From Priapulus caudatus (taxonomy: Eukaryota > Priapulida > Priapulimorpha > Priapulimorphida > Priapulidae): a DNA stretch of 22,658 nucleotides. The DNA is taken from the NCBI RefSeq assembly GCF_000485595.1, contig NW_014577340.1, positions 168,475 to 191,132 of the forward strand, written 5' to 3'. A model generated the notes under the pieces. That model made no database searches. It was given only the letters and a program-made list of their open reading frames with translations, and was not told where the DNA came from. A program made the position numbers and the translations under genes. Shown here in pieces: positions 21,001 through 22,658 of the stretch (positions within the stretch are counted from its first letter, which is position 1; every line of letters starts with the position of its first letter).

Positions 21001-22304
21001 TTTCTGCGTACGCATTTCTTCTTGAATCCGGCGCTGAGATCACTAGTGCATGCCGCTAGTTGCATGTTGGGGGTGGATTTTCTACGGGCCCGTTGGGCCT
21101 GCTAGTATTAGAAATGTCAGGCCTGAGCCTTAAAATACGGGCAGCGGGCCTGCGGGCCCGATAGGATTTCGAACCCTGTATATATATATATATATATCAA
21201 ACATGCATACCATATATTGCATCAGTTGGTGATAAAGATGGTACAAGGCTCTTCCTGCCTCTTTTGAAAGCAGTTGGCTCGCATTTCTTTTTCTACCAAA
21301 AAAAAATCATGCAGGAATTAATGAAGGGGAAATGTCCTTTCAGGTAACTACAGAATTCTTAATGCTACGTTTTAATATAACTTCTTTAAGTTGCAAAACC
21401 TTGCAGCTAAATGCATATATATATATATATACCTACTGTGAGCTTGCATATAAATTGGAAAAATTCACTGCAACTCATTTGTATTGTTACTTTCATATCA
21501 TTTCTTCTCAAAATCTAAACAAAATTACTTCTCTTACAAAAGTAGCACAACAGTGATGTTTACATATCCGGGACGCAGTGGAGCGATTGGCTCGATTCAC
21601 TAACAGTTCCTTTCTATGATAAAACCAGTTATAATTCATTATTCGATGTTTATTCAGTACAAAATTGTGAAATTGGTTTAAATCATATCGGTATCTATAT
21701 ATATTACTTATGCAATCAGGAAACAAATATAGTGTTTTCGTTCCATGATCTATTTGCGCTAGCGTAGGGCTACTGCTAGCTGTGTAACATAACTGCATCA
21801 GACGGAAAATCCCAATGTTTGTAGCACTTCTCTGGCTCAATCACAACATTTCTTGATGTTTGCACACTGCACGTATGCTCACAGTGTCAGTACTGACAGT
21901 AGGTCTATATAGGCTTTTTGTTGCGTGGTTTATCCATTTTAAGCACTGTATTCTTGCTTTACCTAATACCCCAATTTCACCAATACATTAAACTTGTAAA
22001 AATATGTAGTTATGCTCACGATATATCCCGGACAGTTCTATGAAAATATTGGGGCTTAAATTAAGCCTGCAATCTCACTGGGAATATACCCAGTAATTGG
22101 AGCTGAAGGAATAGCTGTGGCTGTGGCTATATTCTCACCAAAGATTTAGTACGAGATGTGCCTGGTGAATCAATAGTAGAATCTGCATCTTGTTTTCTCT
22201 TTTTCGTTATTTTAGTACGACTGCTGGGTAGTTTTGGTGTAGCACTGTCCACTTTAACCACACTGTCCACAGCACTAGATGCATTCTTCTTTCTTGAAGA
22301 TGAC
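2937..22304 (-). CDS. DSN1: DSN1/MIS13-like kinetochore protein, nine exons (N-terminus off window)
   Basis: DSN1 is a subunit of the MIS12 complex, which joins centromeric CENP-C to the NDC80 microtubule-binding complex. On the minus strand the exons are 22304-22139, 21292-21211, 18620-18556, 9154-9088, 8888-8810, 8580-8437, 3766-3625, 3405-3318 and 3007-2937. All eight junctions are GT..AG and phase-compatible, giving about 300 codons and a stop. Human DSN1 is about 356 residues, so little is missing. Matches to remembered human DSN1, in order: RKSLVP for RKSLHP; KEYTKKLAVESDKWDSLLNE for KEYITKFSLERQTWDQLL; GRPDYAAMLQ for TKPDYQKILQ; then the coiled-coil C-terminus. Four of its introns contain transposons. 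Other exon choices near the 5' end are possible. Confidence 0.84.
3318..3405 (-). CDS. DSN1: DSN1 exon, C-terminal coiled coil
   Basis: The acceptor TTTGTAATATGCAG and strong donor GTACGT bound 88 nt, phase 0 in and phase 1 out. It encodes VEQVCKDVNTLHRFQEHTEG then YVSGLVAQF, with heptad-like hydrophobic spacing. It aligns with the MDELQGSVKQLQAFMDEST region of human DSN1. Confidence 0.84.
3625..3766 (-). CDS. DSN1: DSN1 exon with the P-D-Y motif
   Basis: The acceptor is GTCCCTTTCAG and the donor GTGAGC; 142 nt, phase 2 in, phase 0 out. It encodes ALVQEHMPSSNPPEKLEQDQ then TWILDGRPDYAAMLQQLKHN. The PDYAAMLQ segment matches PDYQKILQ of human DSN1, which precedes the C-terminal coiled coil. 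The intron before it carries LTR element 1. Confidence 0.86.
3767..4139 (-). other. DSN1 intron remnant downstream of LTR element 1
   Basis: AT-rich intronic sequence with a short TA run near 4092-4103. No exon or RNA gene is recognised. Open frames on the plus strand here have no coding character. Confidence 0.6.
4145..4313 (-). repeat. 3' LTR of element 1
   Basis: 169 bp, near-identical to 8060-8230 apart from four substitutions and a missing TA dinucleotide. A purine tract GAAGGGAGA lies directly before it on the minus strand (about 4315-4323). Confidence 0.92.
4548..5318 (-). pseudogene. Element 1 integrase remnant with C-terminal domain
   Basis: One frame, at about 5272-5090, holds the zinc-binding cysteines (SCDACIRKQ) and VATDLFEW with the first catalytic Asp. 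The 256-residue frame reported here then continues with MLEKADDDPYRALLAYRATP, FGRRIRTTVP and a chromodomain/GPY-like tail (PLSYIVETPTGEIRRNRRQL). The middle of the catalytic core, with the second Asp and the Glu, is missing. The product could not be a working integrase. Confidence 0.78.
5272..5490 (-). pseudogene. Element 1 RNase H end joined to integrase start
   Basis: TDHKPLVPLLG is the conserved C-terminal RNase H segment of Ty3/gypsy pol. Soon after it the frame reads LLLRGSRLVIPEAMRAELLR and HEGHLGI, the start of the integrase zinc-binding domain. The usual linker of more than 100 residues is absent, so an internal deletion has joined the two domains. Confidence 0.75.
6005..6541 (-). pseudogene. 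Element 1 reverse transcriptase
   Basis: RT motifs occur in order: EELARMQNLGVIKP, SERFPICLDMQRLNEAI, HPLPSVDHML, then after an in-frame TAA (6317-6319) FRRLPFGDSSAPEYFQ and the catalytic CEMDDILVFG. The frame is lost after EHDRKLLA at about 6055. The thumb and connection regions continue in other frames down to about 5500. Confidence 0.83.
6631..7119 (-). pseudogene. Element 1 aspartic protease
   Basis: Contains VDTGADVTAIP, the active-site motif of retroviral-type aspartic proteases, and later LLGRPAIESL, the conserved G-R segment near the protease C-terminus. The frame stops at 6631 and reading continues in another frame toward RT. Confidence 0.82.
7169..7531 (-). pseudogene. Element 1 gag nucleocapsid region
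   Basis: A separate frame begins MIRDRIVVVLQDEKLVEKLQ and ends with one zinc knuckle CSWCGHQPKHNLEHC (C-x2-C-x5-H-x4-C). This is the RNA-binding nucleocapsid part of gag. It is out of frame with 7540-7863, which shows a frameshift. Confidence 0.78.
7540..7863 (-). pseudogene. Element 1 gag (capsid region), broken
   Basis: The reading frame contains WPQWIKRYERF and the segment VCTLIYTMSSKADEIL, a pattern shared by gag capsid domains of Ty3/gypsy elements. The frame extends a little upstream of 7863 until a TAG; an ATG in another frame near 7916 is probably the original start, so a frameshift lies just before 7863. The frame ends at a stop at 7540 and resumes in a different frame. Confidence 0.75.
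8041..8059 (-). other. Primer binding site of element 1, tRNA-Leu-like
   Basis: Directly after the 5' LTR the minus strand reads TGGTGTCAGAAGGGTAACG. The first 12 or so bases fit the complement of the 3' end of animal tRNA-Leu (…CTGACACCA), a primer used by many Ty3/gypsy elements. Confidence 0.65.
8060..8230 (-). repeat. 5' LTR of element 1
   Basis: 171 bp; upstream LTR with respect to the minus-strand gag-pol. It begins TGTAATATTAAT and ends ACATAACA when read on the minus strand. It is followed directly by the primer binding site and bordered on its outer side by the ATACT duplication. Confidence 0.92.
8236..8436 (-). other. DSN1 intron remnant upstream of LTR element 1
   Basis: Native intron sequence between the target duplication and the GTATGT donor at 8436-8431. 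It is AT-rich and nothing else is seen. Confidence 0.6.
8437..8580 (-). CDS. DSN1: DSN1 exon with the most conserved helix
   Basis: The acceptor ATGATTGCAG and donor GTATGT bound 144 nt, phase 2 in and phase 2 out. It contains YKEYTKKLAVESDKWDSLLN followed by EHKELADKARE. The K-E-Y-x-x-K-x-x-x-E-x-x-x-W-D-x-L-L pattern is shared with human DSN1 and is the strongest single piece of evidence for the gene's identity. Confidence 0.88.
8810..8888 (-). CDS. DSN1: DSN1 exon, 79 nt
   Basis: The acceptor GAATTTCAG and donor GTATTA bound the exon. It encodes REAFENASKKIHAQGLFIKA then VEYTA, a helical segment corresponding to the KASSLSEELKHFADGLE region of human DSN1. It enters in phase 1 and exits in phase 2, consistent with both neighbours. 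Confidence 0.82.
9088..9154 (-). CDS. DSN1: DSN1 exon, 67 nt
   Basis: The acceptor TTTATGTAG precedes 9154 and a strong GTACGT donor follows 9088. It encodes HALDKMENDLGADANVEKML then VL, corresponding to the helix around FSIQKLEPFL in human DSN1. Entry is phase 0 and exit phase 1, which joins the next exon to form an Ala codon. Confidence 0.82.
9711..9731. other. Perfect hairpin TTGCAAAAT-GAA-ATTTTGCAA
   Basis: 9-bp perfect inverted repeat with a 3-nt loop. It probably belongs to an unidentified intronic repeat. Confidence 0.75.
9842..9893. other. Two consecutive GC-rich hairpins
   Basis: The first (9842-9862) pairs GCGAGCACC with GGTGCTTGC with one G-T pair. The second (9870-9893) pairs GGGGGGTT with AACCCCCC. 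Two strong hairpins in tandem before a T-rich stretch look like the end of a transposon, but the family is not recognised. Confidence 0.75.
9952..10035 (+). repeat. Truncated 5' LTR of element 2
   Basis: CCGGTCATCATGGCGTAGAG through CGTTATTCA is identical to the right half of the 3' LTR. The first 87 or so bases of the LTR are missing and replaced by unrelated hairpin-rich sequence. An AATAAA lies at 9992-9997. Confidence 0.88.
10036..10459 (+). other. Element 2 leader with primer binding site
   Basis: Three bases after the LTR, TGGTGGCAGCGG (10039-10050) is a probable primer binding site. It resembles the TGGTCGCAGCGG site of element 3. The matching tRNA was not identified. The rest is non-coding leader before gag. 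Confidence 0.6.
10460..11018 (+). pseudogene. Element 2 gag, 5' part, interrupted by element 3
   Basis: The frame opens at ATG 10460 (MSRDQVSHMDSTLPDQ) and carries capsid-type sequence KLFKQRLEIYFKVKG and LMHFRQKQGESVDDFVNR. A TAA at 10814-10816 ends it, but gag-like sequence goes on in a shifted frame (CDFEENELNDRLIELI) and then another (YKLADTPVLGRTYEAADL) up to the insertion at 11018. At least two small indels are therefore present. The frame resumes at 14245 after element 3. Confidence 0.8.
11019..11176 (+). repeat. 5' LTR of element 3
   Basis: 158 bp. It contains the 10-bp palindrome ACTCGCGAGT (11040-11049), a perfect CRE-type TGACGTCA (11074-11081) and AATAAA (11092-11097). The last two are plausible promoter and polyadenylation elements. 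TGGTCGCAGCGGTG follows directly at 11177 as the primer binding site. Confidence 0.93.
11177..11190 (+). other. Primer binding site of element 3
   Basis: TGGTCGCAGCGGTG starts at the base after the 5' LTR. The TGG fits the CCA end of a tRNA; the tRNA is not identified. The site differs at one position from the first 12 bases of the element 2 site. Confidence 0.65.
11315..11815 (+). pseudogene. Element 3 gag, capsid part
   Basis: ATG at 11315 (MAHALPAYSASLRLPPQ) is preferred to the in-frame TTG upstream. Capsid-type segments are NFKRWKRQVEVYLAASG, ILLNCAGSHVLEIYDQFTW and EPFDKFLTKLKTRATACNF, as in gag of metazoan Ty3/gypsy elements. The frame ends at TGA 11813-11815. A one-base shift just before it would allow reading on into the nucleocapsid, so gag is broken here, or a programmed frameshift is used. 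Confidence 0.82.
11812..12228 (+). CDS. Element 3 gag nucleocapsid with two zinc knuckles
   Basis: The frame continues gag as LVKTVSVYRAFEQSYRQVKE, then a Lys/Pro-rich linker and two knuckles: CHFCGLKHERQKEKC (C-x2-C-x3-H-x6-C) and CAKCEGRNHFAKKC (C-x2-C-x4-H-x4-C). The acidic tail DVSGDDFDDNGG ends at TGA 12226-12228. It overlaps the integrase ORF in another frame, at the point where protease and RT should begin. Confidence 0.8.
   Translation: MTLVKTVSVYRAFEQSYRQVKEIRDMATPNPSVNKVSYRPGRPVQKPVKPHKPNNHFKSQKPADKQIIDCHFCGLKHERQKEKCPAWSETCAKCEGRNHFAKKCKKNIHALSQETDVSGDDFDDNGGTSTYYNSKHVW
12185..13678 (+). CDS. Element 3 integrase, intact 497-codon ORF
   Basis: An ATG at 12185 opens a frame running to TAG at 13678. 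In order: RNase H/integrase linker (EEIREATSGDKNLQAVI); zinc-binding domain with HSAHLGYD and CETCQ; catalytic core with Asp in VGLDLFDIQG, Asp in VVVSDGGPQFVS and Glu in ANGKAESAVKIM; and a GPY/F-type C-terminal module with GPRTYMVRGPDGGVYRRNR. A basic, Ser-rich tail follows. All DDE residues and the zinc ligands are present, unlike in elements 1 and 2. No protease or RT lies upstream. Expression may depend on a fusion with, or frameshift from, the nucleocapsid frame. Confidence 0.88.
   Translation: MEERPRIITVNTFGDIPDPRMEEIREATSGDKNLQAVIKFVMEGWPENKRETHSCAVPYYDIRDTLSHMDGILLKGEAVVIPERLRSSMRVKLHSAHLGYDSMLRRARGTIFWPGIASDVRQIADTCETCQESMSRNQKEPLRQHDEGDAPWQKVGLDLFDIQGKQYLVVVDYFSNFIEVDLLTTTTSARVVMFLKKHFARFGIPKVVVSDGGPQFVSHEFQTFVSDWGINHVTSSPMHQQANGKAESAVKIMKNLMRKTQKEGGDPFEAILEQRNTPRQDTGRSPAEMMFGRQTRSFLPHVVKHKDSESVKAKRESRRRAVKKNYDRKSRHLSELDVGQSVFFQHMEGKNWRLGLIIEIVGPRTYMVRGPDGGVYRRNRVHMRATMCSPRIRNLSPGGDDPLSGRMPKTETVKPTVHRGDVIPEKVPVPCSPGVNIPCSPRVNRREREMDCDVEVRDRDSSSDVRDMDCNSQKSGNMSLRSRRDIKKPVHLKDYVT
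13679..14080 (+). other. Element 3 3' non-coding region
   Basis: AT-rich, no open frame of note. It ends in the polypurine tract at 14068-14080. Confidence 0.7.
14081..14239 (+). repeat. 3' LTR of element 3
   Basis: 159 bp, preceded by the polypurine tract AAAGAAAAGGGGA (14068-14080). It carries the same TGACGTCA (14137-14144) and AATAAA. Its first bases differ from the 5' LTR: TGTTGATGCGCGT against TGTTGATCACTA. Confidence 0.93.
14245..14739 (+). pseudogene. Element 2 gag 3' part and start of protease
   Basis: After the target duplication the gag frame resumes with a first zinc knuckle starting CRNCGFKH (14277 on) and a second, CKACGRINHWARVY, whose last Cys has become Tyr. Downstream a frame of 104 codons ends in KLRLKVDTGA followed by TAA (14737-14739). 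VDTGA is the aspartic protease active-site motif, so the stop lies directly after the catalytic loop. Confidence 0.8.
14749..15111 (+). pseudogene. Element 2 protease, remainder
   Basis: Same frame as the preceding segment, separated only by the TAA. It begins MPLSVFRRMYPNML and includes NSTPIPCHGAIDVPC and the segment YIVYVEGPAAIGLQ, as in retroviral-type proteases of this element group. It ends at a TGA (15109-15111) at the start of the RT region. Confidence 0.72.
15108..15647 (+). pseudogene. Element 2 reverse transcriptase, N-terminal and palm part
   Basis: RT motifs in order: EIKKELDYITEENHVIRKV, SLRVCLDPRYLNRAL, HKIPTVEELTHHFAG, FSKLDAKAGYWSIKLDDES and CFARLPFGLSVPQDIFQ. The frame ends at a TAG (15645-15647), two bases out of phase with the catalytic Asp-Asp codons at 15650-15655. 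A small insertion has therefore disrupted the active-site region. Confidence 0.85.
15648..16328 (+). pseudogene. Element 2 RT thumb and RNase H
   Basis: From about 15700 another frame reads NGLVFNSTKCNVKSDSIAIF, ELQEFLGFVTYLSPFI and APLRDLLKQD, typical of the RT thumb and connection. After an in-frame TAG (15981-15983) the same frame continues into RNase H with VLQADASLKRLGTALLQ, VAYASKAVSDVEKRYACIKR and LTDHKPLVMIL. It ends at a TGA at 16326-16328. Confidence 0.83.
16505..17254 (+). pseudogene. Element 2 integrase zinc-binding and catalytic domains
   Basis: The zinc-binding domain is seen as LHYGHRGIEKTRLRAKDA and CPVCQVYQ. The catalytic core has all three acidic residues: the Asp of VVGTDLFQFDG, the Asp of VINDNGPQYASE and the Glu of SNGFVERQIRTVKSLL. 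A TAG at 16982-16984 interrupts the core in frame. The frame is then lost near 17190-17254, where it stops. Confidence 0.85.
17190..17837 (+). pseudogene. Element 2 integrase C-terminal region
   Basis: A shifted frame carries QLEKGQVTQKAYHDH, DLPPLTPGQSVTVQDYN and the module RSYIVASPNGSQLRRKRIHI, which matches the GPY/F-like C-terminal domain of metazoan Ty3/gypsy integrases. It ends GWVVKKPDKFE with TAA at 17835-17837. This frame is intact for over 200 codons. Confidence 0.82.
17838..18376 (+). other. Element 2 3' non-coding region with polypurine tract
   Basis: No coding sequence is seen. AAGGGGGA at 18369-18376, immediately before the LTR, is the polypurine tract that primes plus-strand synthesis. 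Confidence 0.7.
18377..18547 (+). repeat. 3' LTR of element 2
   Basis: 171 bp, starting TGTAACAGTATG after the polypurine tract and ending TTATTCA. It contains AATAAA within CTCCTAATAAATGCTC. The following bases TCAAT (18548-18552) would be the right target duplication. The DSN1 splice donor GT is at 18555-18554. Confidence 0.9.
18556..18620 (-). CDS. DSN1: DSN1 exon, 65 nt, next to the 3' LTR of element 2
   Basis: The acceptor is CTTCTAATAG and the donor CAG|GTAATT. In phase with both neighbours it reads TKNDNRPKVKKMKELHHTAL then Gln, a basic stretch leading into the helical region of the Mis13 domain. The other two frames contain stops within the exon. Only 8 bp of native intron separate its donor from the LTR end at 18547. 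Confidence 0.75.
18621..18907 (-). other. DSN1 intron remnant before the hAT-like element
   Basis: Native intron between the acceptor at 18622-18621 and the left transposon end. It ends in a (TA)n microsatellite (about 18885-18907) that served as the insertion site. Nothing else is recognised. Confidence 0.6.
19451..19529. repeat. Cluster of ACTCGCC / GGCGAGT inverted motifs
   Basis: ACTCGCC occurs at 19451 and 19485. Its reverse complement GGCGAGT occurs at 19464 and 19523, with GGCGAG at 19515. The spacing allows several alternative hairpins. The cluster lies within the hAT-like element. Confidence 0.75.
20590..20704. repeat. Low-complexity repeats: GCTGGCT-type and AACACAC-type
   Basis: 20590-20638 is a degenerate run of CTCGCTGGCT/TGCTGACT units. 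20672-20704 is a degenerate CACGAACA/CACTAACA run. TATCGATCG occurs twice between them. Not coding on either strand by inspection. Confidence 0.65.
20900..21029. repeat. Foldback (MITE-like) element with 11-bp inverted ends
   Basis: GGATTCAAGAA (20900-20910) and TTCTTGAATCC (21019-21029) are perfect inverted repeats about 130 bp apart. Inside, CGTACG and AACACC/GGTGTT pairs extend the symmetry. The left arm contains CCTGTGCTAA repeated (20911-20937). It lies inside the hAT-like element near its right end. Confidence 0.6.
21179..21210. repeat. (TA)n microsatellite and short intron spacer
   Basis: A TA run from 21179 to 21197 separates the transposon end from the DSN1 donor GTATGC at 21210. 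Confidence 0.8.
21211..21292 (-). CDS. DSN1: DSN1 exon with the conserved R-K-S-L-x-P motif
   Basis: The acceptor is TTTTTTGGTAG and the donor GTATGC. The exon is entered in phase 0 and left in phase 1. It encodes KKKCEPTAFKRGRKSLVPSL followed by SPTDAIY. The R-K-S-L-V-P core matches the R-K-S-L-H-P site of vertebrate DSN1, an Aurora B phosphorylation site in the inhibitory N-terminal segment. Both joins keep the frame. The donor lies 32 bp from the end of the hAT-like transposon. Confidence 0.75.
21293..22138 (-). other. DSN1 intron, no recognised content
   Basis: AT-rich intron between two DSN1 exons. It has a TA microsatellite at about 21416-21431 and a 14-bp perfect palindrome TGTCAGTACTGACA at 21885-21898. 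No exon with good splice signals or RNA gene is seen. Confidence 0.55.
22139..22304 (-). CDS. DSN1: DSN1 exon: N-terminal Lys/Ser-rich segment
   Basis: The acceptor follows a pyrimidine tract (TTTCTTTCTAATTCTAG) and the donor is GTGAGA. The exon is entered with two codon bases already used and ends on a codon boundary. The 55 codons are rich in Ser, Lys and Thr, with a basic patch TKITKKRKQD that could be a nuclear localisation signal. Low complexity fits the disordered DSN1 N-terminus, but assignment rests on phase and position, not on clear homology. Confidence 0.62.
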
Positions 22305-22368
22305 CTAGAATTAGAAAGAAAGTAATAATAAGTATTGCAGATATTATTAATATTATATATATTATTAT

Positions 22369-22658
22369 GGAAGAATCTAAGGCAGATTCCGAATCAGCAA
22401 GGCAAGCACACGATGAGAAATTATTCACAGAAATCTGCGTCAATGTGCTCAAGGTAGGTGCACACGGTAGTGGAGAGATACAGACGATTAGGTAAGCAAG
22501 GTGACAAACCTAGACCACTGCGTGCTACCATTCCAGACAGAGAGAAGTGCTATAGCATGATGCGGAACGCTAACCTACTAAGAGGCTCTGCCTTTGACAA
22601 AATTTCGATTAGGCGAGATTATACAGAGGAACAGCGAGCAGCATACAGAAACTTGCGC
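22369..22658 (+). pseudogene. LINE ORF1-like fragment (runs off the window)
   Basis: ATG at 22369 opens MEESKADSESARQAHDEKLF then TEICVNVLKVGAHGSGEIQT and stops at TAA near 22492. A shifted frame continues at once as RRLGKQGDKPRPLRATIPDR, MMRNANLLRGSAFDKI, RRDYTEEQRAAYRNLR. A pattern of R-L-G-K, K-P-R-P-L, M-R-N-A and D-x-T-x-E-Q-R is common to a family of ORF1-like, nucleic-acid-binding proteins in animal non-LTR retrotransposons. A small frameshift separates the halves. It lies antisense to DSN1, upstream of its first visible exon. Confidence 0.6.

Larger units (their letters stand above)
18908..21178. mobile_element. hAT-like DNA transposon, degenerate or non-autonomous
   Basis: The left end CAGGGGTAGATTTACAGGCC and the right end, read inward, CAGGGTTCGAAATCCTATCG share a CAGGG terminus. 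Each is followed by clustered GGCCCGC or GGGCCCGC motifs at inverted orientation. TATATATA flanks both ends (18900-18907, 21179-21186), compatible with an 8-bp duplication, but both lie in TA repeats so this is weak. CAGGG ends and 8-bp duplications fit the hAT superfamily. No transposase is recognised. A 41-codon plus-strand frame (19965-20090) reading ILPDALDAVQNIGRQEAIQM is of unknown origin. Confidence 0.55.

Noticed and set aside
22207-22452. Minus-strand frame of 81 codons with a hydrophobic stretch resembling a membrane segment
   Set aside because: The hydrophobic run comes from translating an AT-rich intron across the DSN1 acceptor at 22305. The DSN1 exon uses another frame.

Overview
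The window is nuclear DNA from an animal, probably an invertebrate; sponge or cnidarian is possible, but the sequence does not decide it. The evidence is two spliced genes whose peptides align with vertebrate proteins, GT..AG introns with compatible phases, CCHC-type gag proteins, and dense interspersed repeats. Nothing looks prokaryotic.

Layout. Bases 1-1545 hold the 3' end of a plus-strand gene for SIN1/MAPKAP1, a TORC2 subunit: two terminal exons covering most of its C-terminal PH domain, with polyadenylation signals near 1783-1803. Upstream intron sequence contains a degenerate tandem duplication (90-413) and a strong stem-loop (473-527). After an AT-rich intergenic stretch, a minus-strand gene converges on it. 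I identify this as DSN1 (MIS13), a subunit of the MIS12 kinetochore complex. Nine exons between 22304 and 2937 join in phase into about 300 codons ending at a stop; only the far N-terminus lies outside the window.

The DSN1 introns are filled with transposons. (1) A 4.1-kb Ty3/gypsy-type LTR element (4145-8230, minus strand, same sense as DSN1) has a 5-bp target duplication, a tRNA-Leu-like primer site and broken gag-pol. (2) A longer plus-strand Ty3/gypsy element (about 9952-18547) has a truncated 5' LTR and a decayed pol; its 3' LTR ends 8 bp from a DSN1 splice donor. (3) A 3.2-kb element (11019-14239) sits inside the gag of element 2. It has its own 5-bp target duplication and matching LTRs, a gag, and an intact integrase ORF, but no protease, reverse transcriptase or RNase H. 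(4) A 2.27-kb hAT-like DNA transposon (18908-21178) sits in another intron, 32 bp from a splice donor. (5) A LINE ORF1-like fragment starts at 22369.

I see no rRNA, tRNA, CRISPR array or prokaryote-style operon. The most notable points are how well the DSN1 frame survives heavy intronic transposon load, the two insertions very close to 5' splice sites, and the compact gag-integrase derivative nested inside a relative. I did not find a clearly new biochemical system.
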